Source: Microplitis mediator (taxonomy: Eukaryota > Arthropoda > Insecta > Hymenoptera > Braconidae). Taken from it: DNA of 64,000 bases. The notes below the pieces were generated by a model. It made no database searches, had not been told where the DNA came from, and saw only the letters and a program-made list of their open reading frames with translations. A program made the translations under genes and the position numbers. How positions within the stretch are numbered: position 1 is the stretch's first letter; each line of letters opens with the position of its first letter. Shown here one piece after another: positions 26,575 through 39,210 of this stretch. The stretch is taken from positions 5,022,001 to 5,086,000 of the forward strand of contig NC_079973.1 in assembly GCF_029852145.1 (NCBI RefSeq). The letters run 5' to 3'.

Positions 26575-27020
26575 TCTAAAAAATTTTGAAAATGTCTTAG
26601 ATATTTAGGATCATTTAAAAATTTTCATTATATGTAGAATTTTTAAAAAACTTGTCAGTGAAAAATTTCGTGTGTTTCCTATCATGCCCGAATTTTTCAA
26701 CTTAAAGAACGAAATTCAAAACAAGAAGTAAATTTCAAAAAATTTTTTCCAATAAATTTTGAAAATGTCTCAGATACTTCGTATCACTTAAAAATTTTAA
26801 AAAAGCTTATCAGTGGAAACATTTTTTTGTGTATCTTATCGTGCCCGAATTTCTCAACTTAAGTAACAAATTTAAAAAAAAAAATTTTCCAATTTTTTAA
26901 AATGCCCCAGATACTTCTTATCACTTAAAAATTTTCATAATATTTAAAATTAAAAAAATCTTGTCAGTGGAAAATTTTTTCTGTGTATCCTAGTGCCAGA
27001 ATCTCTCAATTTAAGTAACA
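26575..27020. repeat. three diverged tandem units of about 130-150 bp
   Basis: Each unit carries AAAATGTCTTAGATA or a variant, a CTTGTCAGTGAAAAATTT variant, then TCATGCCCGAATTTTTCAAC or a variant and CTTAAGTAAC. Units start near 26575, 26750 and 26890. Confidence 0.75.
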
Positions 27021-27910
27021 AAATCAGAAAGAAAAATGTTCTAAAGCCGAAAAAATGATAATTAAATATAGATGATAGTAGATAGAGCAAATTTATAAAA
27101 GAGAAAAGAGACTAGTCTTTTGTGGATGCTGCAATGTGGATGTTTAATGTAAAACATGAGTGGCACGATAATATTCCTCTCACCGTCAAAGGCCACTGAG
27201 GGTATTCATACACAAGAGTAGCTCATGTTGTTACTATTACGTATTTATATATACACTTACATATATCCATCCATAGGCACACATAAATATAAGAGTACAT
27301 ACAGCAACGTAGTATTAAAGTTGTATTAAAGAGCAGAGAGCTAGTCATGTCAGCCACAATGTTTAAAAGGTATACAAGCGCGTGTGACCGAACGACTGCT
27401 AACCACTAAATAATCACAATTCCAATCGACATTTATAATTTTTCCACTCCTATATAATATAATAACCCTCTTTTTTTTTTTAATTTATTAAATCTCACGG
27501 TCTTTTGGACTTTAGGGTCATCGTTATTTATTGCCTATAATAATTATCATTTTTTATTGCTACTTATTTACAAAATATATTTTATTAAAACCGTTAAATA
27601 TTAATTGCAACGCGGAGAAAATTTTATTATCCCACTACTTGAAATGGTAGTGAAATTTTTCAGTGGTAAAATAATTAGTTTTACTGTTGAAAATGATAAC
27701 AGTAACAATTGTCGGTGGTGACGATTACTATCGAGATGCTAATTGTAATTATTGAAGATTATAATTGGGACAATCGAAGATGGTAACTGTTGCCATGGGT
27801 GGTAGTAAAAATTCAGAATAAAAAAATAGGATAAATTTGAATCCTTTATTTATATTCATACTTTAGCTATATATATTTCGTCTTTTAGATAATTAAAATA
27901 AGTAACAATA
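27021..27910. other. non-coding AT-rich stretch
   Basis: I see nothing supported. Confidence 0.4.
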
Positions 27911-28083
27911 CATTGTAAAAAATTGCGGAGTGAACGCGGATTAAATCCAGAGTGAATGGGGAGTAGATGACTGTTTATTTATTTAAATTTACTCCTAAAA
28001 CGAGTTTATTTTAATATTAAAACTCCGAATCAGAGTGAATCGGGATTTAAATAAAATCCAGATCACTCCCGATTTTTTACAGT
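27911..28083. repeat. family C3, TA-flanked element
   Basis: TA|CATTGTAAAAAATTGCGGAG at the left and CACTCCCGATTTTTTACAG|TA at the right. The interior has AACTCCGAATCAGAGTG. Confidence 0.75.
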
Positions 28084-28160
28084 AGACAATCGTTAAAGTC
28101 CTAATATAATAAAAATTTCCAAATATTGGAGCTGTTATTGATAACTTTAAAAATTGGGTA

Positions 28161-28383
28161 CACGGGGAGTAAAACTGGGCCTAGATGAATAATTACTCTT
28201 ACGTTTCTAGACAGTGTTTAGTAATGAAGTAAAAAAACCACAATTTCGAGTAATTTTTAAATACAAAAAAAGTAAAAAATAAAACAAAAGGAATCAGTTT
28301 TTATTCTTTCCGTATTTATTTTGTTTTTGGCCCAGGTTTACTCTAAATTGTAGGGTAAATTTTATTAGAAAATTCTCTCCGAG
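28161..28383. repeat. family K1, TA-flanked element
   Basis: TA|CACGGGGAGTAAAACTGGGC at the left and AATTCTCTCCGAG|TA at the right. It is inverted relative to K2 (28615-28859). Confidence 0.75.
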
Positions 28384-28415
28384 TATGATCATCAAAATAG
28401 CAATTATCCATGAGA

Positions 28416-28553
28416 TAAAAGACCTAGTACCCGATCAAGGAACTAGTACTCGATCAGGGAACGATCATTTTATATATTTGTAAAGATGTATTTAGTAGAA
28501 TTTAGTAAATATAGAGATACAAATACATGAGCGATCGGGTACTGGGTCTCTTA
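28416..28553. repeat. family H1, short palindromic element between K1 and K2
   Basis: AAAGACCTAGTACCCGATC at the left pairs with GATCGGGTACTGGGTCTC at the right. A related copy lies at 48313-48422, just upstream of a spen exon. Confidence 0.75.
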
Positions 28554-28614
28554 CCTTAGAAGTTATAATTTTTTATTATCATCAATAGTTGTAGATTTTT
28601 CCATATAGTTGGTA

Positions 28615-28859
28615 CACGGAGATAATTTTTGATAAAATTTACCCTACAATTTAGATCAAACCTGGGCCGAAAACAAAATAAATACGAAAAAAATAAAAGA
28701 ATTCCTTTTTTTTTCACTCTTTTTTACTTAAAAATTACTCCAAATTGAGTTCTTTTACCCCACAATTGAACACTATTTTTAACAGAAGAGTAATTATTCA
28801 TCTCAGCTCAGTTTTACTTACAATCCACGAGTAAAATTTATCAGATAATTCTCCCTGCG
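28615..28859. repeat. family K2, TA-flanked element, reverse of K1
   Basis: TA|CACGGAGATAATTTTTGATA at the left and AATTCTCCCTGCG|TA at the right. ACCCTACAATTTAGA, CCTGGGCC and AAAATAAATACG match K1 in reverse. Confidence 0.75.
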
Positions 28860-28861
28860 TA

Positions 28862-29783
28862 GACACGACACTTCAGATTGTTTATTTAATAATTTAAATG
28901 ATATTCACTTCTATCGAATTCAGTTTAAAAATTGAACCATAACTAGATGATAACTTTTCCTATATATAATAATTATCCATGAAATAAATAACATAAGATA
29001 ATATGACATTATTAGGCTGTCCGATTTAGGAAGTTTGTAAAAGCAGGTCGAACGAGGTCGTAAGCTTCTATTCGCGAGTAGAGCACATTAAGAGTAGAGC
29101 ATATATATCCAGTATTATATTCATAAACATAAAGATATCTATATATATCTGCAGAGCGATGGAATAGAATTAATATATATATGAAAGTGGTGGGGATGGT
29201 TAAAACACGTCATAAATTAAAACCGTCCTGGGCGGTACAATTTCTAAGTTCTTGAACGCACTGTGGGTGGTAAACCGGACGCATGCCTTGCTCACGTTAT
29301 GACTCTTTCTATTACTACGTTATACGTATTTATATATTTATATACGTGTGTATGTACGTTTCTGTACTGTCTGTACTGTTCTATTTTTATTGTTATTCTT
29401 GTGCTTTATTTTTCTCGGCTTCATCATTTGCACGGTGTAATCCCAGCTATACACAACAATTCACGTCTCATATTTTTCCTTTTGTATATTCGCTTTCGTT
29501 GTTTTATTATCATTATTTTATATACAATAATACAATTGTTGGTGCTAAAAGTATCGCAATGTCTGTCAGAGATAAAAACTAAATATATATGGATGATATT
29601 TTATTAAATAAAGTTATAATTTATATATAATAATTATTATTATTGAGTTGAGTTCATTAAAAATAAAATTTTATTTAACTAAAGTTCATAAAACTTTTCC
29701 ATATCAATGAAAAAAAAATTTATGCGGAAATTAAAATTTTTTTATTTTTTTTTTAAATAATTTTGGGTAGAAAAATTTAAACT
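28862..29783. other. non-coding stretch
   Basis: Two overlapping frames at 29263-29607 are rich in Tyr, Ile and Phe and show no domain; I do not call them genes. Confidence 0.4.
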
Positions 29784-29880
29784 TACACAGAAAAAAAAGA
29801 TTTCTTGGCGCAAAAAATTTTTACTTGCCCTGAAAAATTTTTTGCATTATACGTAAATTGAAAACTAAAATTTTCATGTA

Positions 29881-30095
29881 CCTGAAGATCGGAACGTTTT
29901 TCACGCAACGAAAATGAAAAAATTCATGTAATTCGACTGCTTAAGGGGTAGTCTGGTGGTCGGGGTGGCTCAAGTTTTTTGGCTGACTTACCAACATCTA
30001 TATGCGAACATTTCAAAAATCTAGATATCCAGTAGATTTTTTACTTTCCAATTTTTGTTTTTTTTCGTTGCGCAAAAAACGTTCCGATCTTCAGG
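29881..30095. repeat. family A4, intact nested element with near-perfect ends
   Basis: TA|CCTGAAGATCGGAACG at the left and CGTTCCGATCTTCAGG|TA at the right. It is the cleanest copy of family A. Confidence 0.9.
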
Positions 30096-30210
30096 TACAT
30101 AAATTTTCTTGAGGTGAAAAAAAAATTATCGAGCCATGAAATAAATTTTAGGGACGAGAAATAATTTTTTGCGCCAATAAATTTTTTCTAGTCCTCAAAA
30201 AATTTTTGTA

Positions 30211-30402
30211 CCCGAAGATCAGAAAAAAACCGAATAAAAAGTAAAAAATTTAGATCTAGATTTTTGAAATGTTTCACACAAGCTCTAGTACGTTAGTCGA
30301 AAATTCCAGCTGACCCCAATCACCCCTCAAGTTACTCTTAAGCAGTAGAATTTCATAAATTTTTTCATTTTCGTTGCGCAAAAAATGGTCCGATCTTCAG
30401 GG
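30211..30402. repeat. family A5, nested element, inverted to A4
   Basis: TA|CCCGAAGATCAGAA at the left and GGTCCGATCTTCAGGG at the right. The interior CAAGTTACTCTTAAGCAGTA is the reverse of the GACTGCTTAAGG motif in A4. Confidence 0.8.
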
Positions 30403-30528
30403 ACATGAGAATTTTTAATTTCTTTTCATAATGAAAAATTTTTCTTGCACCAAGAAATTTTTTTTTTATGTGTAAATATTGTGGCATAAATTGTGATATT
30501 GAATTATAAATGAAGGAATACTTAATCA

Positions 30529-30529
30529 A

Positions 30530-30590
<61 letters not shown>

Positions 30591-30591
30591 T
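30529..30591. repeat. ATA microsatellite, about 63 bp
   Basis: Uninterrupted AAT-type triplets. Confidence 0.95.
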
Positions 30592-33500
30592 AAATGCTCT
30601 GGTTGTATCGTTGAAATGTTCTCGTTCTTGCATTGACTGTCGACAATAGACGAACAAGATTGGTTGCAATGGGGACAGCTGTCTTTGTATTATTTATCCA
30701 TCGCGGAAAATGTCCTGTTTGATGTATAATACGAGTATACACCGAGACATTGTAATGAGCGCGCGAAAACGGAATAACGTTGACAGTTCTGACATTATGA
30801 CAATACGTGTCAAGCCAAGAGATTCACCATCATTATATATCATCTACTTGTCACACGCATTTACCTTTACGTACTTAACTCTTATTTCAAATATCAACAA
30901 TCAACTTCTCATTCAAATTCCCCTGCGTAAATTTAAAAAAATAAGTAAATAGCAAATAAATAAAAATAAACACGGATAATTATGTTGATTTACAAAGACG
31001 ATTTAACTTTTAAAGTTGTTACACATATATACACAGTGATTGAGAGAATAATTTGGGTGACCGGGCGTTTTCCATTCGCAGTATTTGACGTAGAGACGTG
31101 AAAGTTGTAGTTTAGTATCCGCTACCTCTGCGCTCGCGCTGCTAACGGGTCGTCGACCTCACCTGGATATAATACCTGACTCGCAGCTACTCGACTCTTT
31201 GCTTGCCGCCCATTGCCAGTGGCCATACGCCTGCTGTACTTTTATATACATACATATAACTCTATACATATATATGACTATAACTCTACCTCTCTCAAGT
31301 TCTCTCAACTTATATTATATATATATAGTAAACGGGCCAAAAGCAACGGAGGAATTATGCCGTGTCGAAACACTCGCGCCTACTGTATATATATATATAC
31401 ATACATATGTATAAATGTATGCATCATCTCGTCAACTCTCCCAATTCTGTGGAAAAAACCCCGCGTTTTTATATTTTTTCCTCTTTAGAAAAAAAATTTT
31501 TCCCTTATTTACTTTTTTTTTTTAAATGCTAAAACTCTTGACATTCTTCCATTTTACATAAAACTTAAAACTAGAAAAAAAAATTTGCTTTCATGAAAAG
31601 AAATAAATATAATGCATCAAACGTAGTGCAGCTTGAATTGCAACGTATGAACTCTTGCCAGCAAACAAAAAAAAAAAAGTAATAATAATAATAATTGTAA
31701 ACGAGTACGTAACGTAATGACTCTCGTCACAATTACCTGTGCGTCGGCGCCGGAAATTCAATGCGACTATCGCGAAAATCTATCTATGTATCTCCCACCT
31801 GATGTTGAATTACTATTAACTGCAGCAATAAAACCTATTGCAACAACGCCCTCTCTCTTTCTACCTCATTTCACATCATACTTTTTTTTTATATGAGTAA
31901 AAAAAATTATGCAATCACCTGTCGGAAGGATCCACCATTACTACACTTTTTTTATATTTTTTAAATAATATATTTTTTTTTGCAACTTATATTTCATGCA
32001 TCATTCACATGAACACATTAACTTTATTACTAAATAATAATACTTTCTCATATTCCACTCAATGGTGTTTATTTTAATATTTAAATTACATAACACAATA
32101 CGCTATAAATATTAACCAATTCAAGAAATTTTTAAATTCAAAAATAATAATCGTAAAAAAAAAATCCGGACTATGATGAAATGTCCAACGTCCGTTTTAT
32201 TTTATTTATATTTGTCAATGTATATATATATATACATACATTATAAAAATTATTTATTATTTGTTTATATTGGCCAACATATGCAAGATTACATACAATA
32301 CAACATACTCAGTTTAAATAAATAGTATTATTGTATATGTATATATATATATATATATGTATTTAATAATATGTGAATAGAGAGCGCGATGTAACAACAA
32401 ACTCTTCCATTGCAATTGCCATTACACTCTGTCTGCTTGGCTAAGTGTGGAGAAATCGGTGCATGTAAAAAGAGTATATCAAAATATATATGTACATATA
32501 TGTCTATAGTGGGGTATAAAGAGAAATAGAGAATGAGAAATGAGAGGAATAAAGATAAAGAGAGGAGCAAAAGAGAAATAGGTCTGGTAAAAGACCGAGG
32601 TTTGCACTCGAAGTACACAACACCATCGACTCATATTTTTTACCAACCCCTTTTACCCTGACACTCACAACTCACCCCAAAGCTCACCGTTTATGACTCG
32701 AGTACTCATTCTCCCGCACAAATTACAAGAGCGAGAGCCAAGTACTTGCTCTCTACTCGTTTTATTATTATTTTTATTTTTGTTCTTTCTTTTTTATTTA
32801 TTGTTTATTTTTATTTACCTCTTTCTACCTGGCACGCGCCGGACAGTGTCTGGCTTTCTCCATTGCCATCACGATTATACTACTGGTACTTGTATGCATA
32901 CAGTCTAGGGTAAACTTAACTCTTGTCTACAAATTTGTGGGAGAGATTTAAATTATTCGAGTATTTTTACTTTGCATTACATGTAACATTGATTTGAATT
33001 TTATTTTTTTCAAATTTGTATTTATTATTCACTTGCTCGTGAACCCAATTCTAGATTTTTAGAAAATTTATTGAGCATTTTTTGAAACTTAAAATTGAAA
33101 AAAAAAAAAAAAAATTGATAATTTCATTGATTAAATGTTTGATAATTAATTAGTAGTATTTATAAACGTGAATCAACAATACGAGTAATTACAGCTAATA
33201 AATTAATTATAAATTTATAAAAAAAATTTATTCTGATCAATGAACTCAGATAATTACTATTACAAACCTGTTTAATTTAATTAATTATTGTTATTTCTAT
33301 TTGACCTAATTGTTATAATTAATTAACAAAATCGAAAGTTTTAATTACATAAATAATAGACAAATTTTATTCAAACAAAAATATCTATTTATTTATTTAT
33401 TACTAGCAAGTAAAATATCATTTTTAAAATTCAAATAATTTGCTACCTCATTCGCTTTACATGCAATGAAATTTAATTGAAGCAATAAATAAAATTATTG

Positions 33501-33882
33501 CAAATACATAATTCAATAATTTTTAGGTCACTTTTTATAAAATATTTTTTTGTAAATACATCAAAAGAATAAATAAAAAATTAAATATAACTGTGGGAAT
33601 GAGTCACTAGAAAACAATATTATATTCTTGTGACATTAAAAAGATGCATAAACATGAGGAATCAGGGCCATCGTGCTCGTAACAACAAAACGAACTACCG
33701 TTACTTCCGACTTTTTTTTTGTCCCATCTCTGCAATACTTTTTTTTTCATTGTCTATATTATTATTTTTTTTTTTTCAACTTTCCTAGTCATTATATCAC
33801 TCATCAAAATACTACTTAAAATAATCGTTCAATTTACATTATATATCAATATATATATTTATTTTTAATATATACATATATA
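30592..33882. other. non-coding stretch with GC-balanced islands
   Basis: About 31060-31240 and 31730-31870 are CpG-containing and GC-balanced (CTCTGCGCTCGCGCTGCTAA, GTGCGTCGGCGCCGG). They are candidates for regulatory DNA or untranslated exons. Short TA repeats lie near 32221-32233 and 32339-32358. No coding gene is supported. Confidence 0.35.
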
Positions 33883-34872
33883 GTGGCTGGTTGCAAAATG
33901 GGGTACCTCCGAAATTTTATTTTTTTTAACATTACAAAATAACTTTGTACACGCAGAGAATTTTTCGGTATTTTTTGCATAAAAAATTTATAAAAAAATT
34001 ACTATAGTCATAGTAACGTTCGAACGAGCATTTATTACATTTTCAAATAGTAACGCAGCGCTTCATAAACGAAACATTTAAAAGTTACAGTTTGGCGCCG
34101 CGCAGTAATTTTTACATTTTAAGTATGAAATATTACAGTTTGAAAATGTATTAAGTCTACTTTCTTACACTGTAATATTTAAAGAAAATTATCAAAGTTG
34201 CATTGAAATTTTGACAAAGCAACAGATAAAATTTATACCAACTGCATACTCTCTAAATCCGAAACAGTGAATATTCACTGTTTCACAGTTATAAGTATAC
34301 CAAGTGGTATACTTATAACTGTGAAATAGTGCATATGCACTATTATTCAGTGGTTTTCACTGTTTCAGATTTAGAGAGTACTAAATATTCTGATTTAACC
34401 TAATAAATTTTACTATGCAGTTGGTATAAATTTTGTATGTTGCTTTGTCAAAATTACAATGCACCTTGTAAATTCTGTTCGATGTATTTTAAAAATTTCT
34501 ACAGTATCGGTAATTTGTACAATAATTCCATACTGTCCTCATGTTGCTATGACTATAGTAATTTTTCAATCAATTTTTGATGCAAAAAATACCGTAAAAT
34601 TCTCTGCGTGTAAAAATAATTGAGCATTATTTTGATTTTTTTTCAAAAATCGAGTGTCAATCGAAAACTGACTTTTGTTTTATAATATAAATTATTGAAA
34701 TGTTTTTTTTTTTCACCTTTTTTAGGGGGTACTCCATTTTTCCCGCAAAAATGATTTTTTTTTTCAACTGAAAATTTTGTTTACTTTGAAAATCATTGAA
34801 GAAAAAAAAATTTAGCGAATTTGAGTCCTCGAAATTTGAGTATTTCCATAAGTACTTTGACCCCCTCCCCTG
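33883..34872. repeat. family J2, dispersed repeat split by a foldback element
   Basis: Outer segments 33883-33949 and 34611-34872 match J1 (16180-16860): ATTGAGCATTATTTTGA, ATCGAGTGTC, GACTTTTGTTTT, CCATTTTTCCCGC, CCCCTCCCC. Confidence 0.65.
33950..34610. repeat. foldback element FB, 661 bp, with layered inverted repeats
   Basis: The outer ends are TA|CACGCAGAGAATTTTTCGG and CCGTAAAATTCTCTGCGTG|TA. Second-tier arms contain TTTGACAAAGCAACA (about 34212) and TGTTGCTTTGTCAAA (about 34438). The core is a perfect palindrome: 22 bp at 34281-34302 pair with 34305-34326 across a 2-base spacer (AG). No reading frame of note. Confidence 0.9.
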
Positions 34873-36474
34873 TATATACATCATTTCAACTGCTCTAAAA
34901 CTCTCAGTATATATACTCACTGTACATTCACTCTATACATATATATATATTATAAATAAATAAAAAAGTACTTGATCAAAACGTATGAACTGGATTTACC
35001 GGATACATTGATCCGTACAAGTGATACTGTCGTCCATGGTCAGTGACGTTGTTGGAACTCAATGACTTATCTTTATCTCAATAAAAAAAAACAACACATA
35101 TATATAAAATAAAAAATAAACGGCAAATTATCGAGGACAGAGAGATTTATATCCTTAGAACATAAATATGTTTACTTCGAGCTCTAACATGTAATAAGAA
35201 TTTTAAAAACCATTTTGTTATAAAATAAAATAAAAATATATATTTAGCTGCCTTTCTTTTACGATACATTCAAAAGTATATCGCGAATAAAATAATAGTA
35301 CAAACTATGTGTAAGAACACAATATCATTCAGCTATTTGCGATTATGTTTACTAAAGAGCGAAGCTAATTGTCTTTATGCTTGAATATGGTCAGTCCGTT
35401 AGGTATTTCTATTCCTAACATATACAGACACAAATATGATATACATATATTGTATTATATTATATTATATATGAGTATGTATATAAATAACACAGTTAAA
35501 TACACACCCACAGTAGTGTATAGTACAGTATAGCCTCTTTAAACTCAATTCCATCGGCATCGAAACGTTAATTTCCAACACAGCGTAGCTGTTTCTTTTT
35601 ACAACTTCAACATATAACGGAATTTCTTTTGCGACATGTCTAAATATATACATATATACAGCAATTAGTATTATTATCATTATAAAGTTTTGATTCTTTC
35701 ATACAAAAAATATCTTCATATAAATATTCATTTGAAAATAAATGAATAAGAGACTAAACAATTTGTCCTTTCGGTATGTAAACAAAGAAAAAATTTAAAA
35801 AAAAACGAAAGAGAAAGGGTTAACCTTCCAATGGGCTTGCAAGACATTTTACGAGGTGCAGACGTGGAGGAGATATAATGTCGGTTGTCTGGGCGAAGTA
35901 GAAGGAATGGAATGAAATGGACAAAGCAATACAACCAAAATGAGTGAAAGAAAATAGCGGGTTATTTGAGAAAGAAATAAAATAAAAAACGAATAATAAT
36001 AAGAAGGAGGATGAGGATTATAAGAAGGAAGAGGAGAAGAAGACGAACCCATGGGTAAAACACAGGTGCACGAGACCAAGAAAACATCGTTGCCAAATCT
36101 ACAAACTGGCACTTGACTTTTCTCTTATTCTCAATTGGCCTCTCAACTCTACTCTACTACATATTCTCCATCCTCCATTTCATCTTATCATTATTATTAT
36201 TCTCCATCTTGTTCTTTCTTAAGCGATTCACATCCAGGATCAGCATTCGAAAGTAGAACAGCCCGAACAGAACGCAAGAAACGAATGCAAGACTTTAAAG
36301 TTTTAAAGTTACATTACATGACCTCATGACAATTTTACTACAGAAATTGCAGGAAGGTGACTTCCTGTCTTATTGCGACAATCTTCGATTCAAACCGGCT
36401 TAATTTTCTCTCAACTCTTTACTTAAATTACTGCAAAGTAAAAAAAAACTATTTTATATACATACACTGTTAAA
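34873..36474. other. non-coding stretch
   Basis: A purine-rich run of GGA/GAA repeats lies at about 36000-36040. No supported gene. Confidence 0.4.
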
Positions 36475-36810
36475 AAAATTGCTTGAATTTTCAAAACATT
36501 GTATATAACGCAGTAAACACATACATTTGTACTTGAAATTTAATTACTAATTTCATATAGAATTTAAAATACATGTTTTTGAATTTTCAAATTAGCACTA
36601 TAGATTTTCAAATACTTCTTTTTGAATTTTCAAATACAAGTTTTTTAATATTCAAATACTTTTTTTTTAATATTCAAATACTTTTTTTTTTAATTTTCAA
36701 ATACTATTTTTTTAATTTTCAAATACTCTCTTTTTAATTTTAAAATAAATGTATTTGAAAATCTTAAGCGTTTGTTTGAAAATTCAAATGCGTGTATTTT
36801 AAATTTGCCC
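36475..36810. repeat. tandem array of TTTTCAAATAC-type units
   Basis: At least seven diverged units of about 25-30 bp (TTTTTTAATATTCAAATAC and variants) lie between 36580 and 36760. The left edge is TA|CACTGTTAAAAAAATTGC, similar to family C ends. Confidence 0.7.
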
Positions 36811-39180
36811 GCGATTCCATATTTCAAAGGCATAAAAAAAATTTTAATATCCATGGTCACAAGCAATAATAATAATCTAACTAGAGCATATCCATATAAA
36901 AAATAAAATCGACGGTTAAAAAAACATATAAATTATAATAATGATATAAAGTTAGTCCTTGAGACGTCCTTCTGCGAGGCTGAGTGATTCGGTTGATTAA
37001 TGGTCAATGTAATTGCAATTTACAGACCAATTGTCTTTATCACCAGCACCGATAACAGATTGACCAGCCACCAATTTTATAATTATCAAAATACATTGAT
37101 ATAGATGTTTTGTACATACCTTTAAACACGTGTACCTGTATTTTATACGCATATAGTTTGACAATATGTTATAATAATGATAATAAATCAGTGAATGTAG
37201 TGGTAACCTGTCTCAGCAACTAAACACTGAGTCGCCACCATAAAGTTACGGTTCAGTGACAATCGCCAGTTAGTCTTCTCGTCTTATGTACATATCTAAT
37301 CTATAATAAATATCTTCTTATACTTTTTTGTACTTGGACCCACGCCCAGTATGTAACTCGCTATTGTATTGAACTTTTTTAAACCAACAATACAACTATA
37401 GTAAATGTATATAGTATATAGTTTATATTTATATTTATTTTATCATTCTCGTGGTGTATAATAAATTTAAGTGAAGAAAAAACAAGTCCACCCAGTGAAT
37501 GGGTTGCGAGATGTCGTGTTTACGTACGTAAATTTTAATAAACAGACTAATTGACGTCCAACAAAAATTTTTTTAATCATATACTCAACAAAAAGAGTTT
37601 AAATTATGAGAAAATTGTTTTCTTGGGATGTCCTCCCGTGTAAAATAAATTCCAAAAAAGTTCTGCATGTGGAACTTCTAAACATGAGACAGATTAGAAC
37701 TTCAAATGGAACTTTTTTGGAACGTTAGTCATTTTGATGGCAAAAAAAAAGTTTTTATGAGCAAATTTAGAGCCAAAAATGGACGTTCTTGGAACTTTTT
37801 TGGAATTTTTTATGGACGTTTTTTTTTGTTCTATAAAAAATTTAATAGTAGAGATTTTTGAACTATTTTGGCATATTTCTGAAACGTCTTTAGTCTACAA
37901 AAAATGCAATTTCCACACATGGAACTAAAATTTAAAGTAAAAGTTTCAAAATTTGAAAATTTGTTTTTGGCGCTTAAGCAAAGGTCGTAAAAATGAGAAA
38001 ATTCGTGATCGTGAGAGGTCGTAGCTTACAGAGGTTGTACTGCATATGTATCCATATACACACATATATTCATTTATATACAATAATTTTTCTTCTAAGC
38101 AAGCAAGAAATAATTGTGACAAAAAAAAATCATTCTGAATAAGAATTTTTAGCTCCATTTTAACATTTGTATTTTTTTTTTCAAAATTTTCATCATAAAA
38201 AAAAATCGGCACTAATGAAAAAACAGTTTCGACTTGACTATTAAATTCACAGAAAAAAAATCTCTATTAAAAATAAATTTTAGTGCAATTAATGATTGCG
38301 TAATCATCTTCGTATCAAACTCGCAATTGAAAAAAATGCTGACATAAAAATTTTGTTTTTGACAAAAGAAAACTAAAATTTCTTTACAGTACTCCAAAAA
38401 AAATACCAACATATCTCGAGCTGAGCTCAGATTTTTTCAAATAAGAAAATGATTTTTCATGAAATCTTCAAATTCCTGCATTAGAACTGGAAATTTCCAA
38501 TAGCATACTTTCTTGTAAGAAGAAATGATAATACTTCCAAGTTATTTTTTCTCTCTTACACTTAAAACGATAATTGGTCATTTGTAATGTCGCAATCTCA
38601 ATTAAGCCCGTTCATATCTCTGTCATTAGCTAAAATTGATAAAATACCAAAAACGTTTGCGTGATCGCAATAATTGAGCTAAAAATTTTTAAACAGTAGG
38701 ATTTCGCCTAAGGGAAAAAATGAATTGGTTTCACCCAAATATATACCCATATATATTTAAATAAGGAACCAATTGTTACATACTTCAAGATAAATATATA
38801 CTAGATTACACTGTCCATAGATTGAGTTTAAAAAATATGTACATGTATAAGATCAAGTGGAAGATAGTAATCCTCAACTGTAAAATTAAGATTAACCTAC
38901 TATACAAGGATATACTATTCATATATACATATATATATTGTATACTATAGATGTTATTATTCACACGAGACTTAGTGCCGGGTTTATTGCACATTGGTAA
39001 ACGTCGTCAGAGTAACAGAACTACACATGATGTAGGATCAGATGGAAGAAGCTGCTCGTACTGTACTGGCAAAACAACATAGAAAATGTATGAGGGAGTA
39101 ACCGAGAGAGATTTAGCTCGAGAGATACGTAATGGAGTAAGATAAAACAAGTGCAAAAGAGAACAAGCTATCGCAATGGT
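36811..39180. other. non-coding stretch with one repeat fragment
   Basis: About 38385-38460 (CAGTACTCC, TCGAGCTGAGCTCAGATTTT) matches 47605-47676 in reverse. The rest shows nothing supported. Confidence 0.45.
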
Positions 39181-39182
39181 CG

Positions 39183-39210
39183 CAGTAGTAGTAGTAGTAG
39201 TAGTAGTAGT
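39183..39210. repeat. AGT microsatellite
   Basis: About nine AGT/GTA triplets inside a GC-balanced island. Confidence 0.9.

Larger units (their letters stand above)
29786..30472. repeat. family D3 interrupted by two family A elements
   Basis: TA|CACAGAAAAAAAAGATTTC at the left and TTTTTTTATGTG|TA at the right. Within it A4 (29881-30095) and A5 (30211-30402) sit in opposite orientations, and D sequence resumes after each of them. Confidence 0.75.

Noticed and set aside
26575..27020. Regularly spaced repeats considered as a CRISPR array
   Set aside because: Only three long, diverged units with no short conserved repeat or spacer pattern, in a eukaryotic genome.
29263..29607. Two overlapping + frames of 114 and 99 codons
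   Set aside because: Both are Tyr/Ile/Phe-rich and overlap in different frames, as expected from T-rich DNA.
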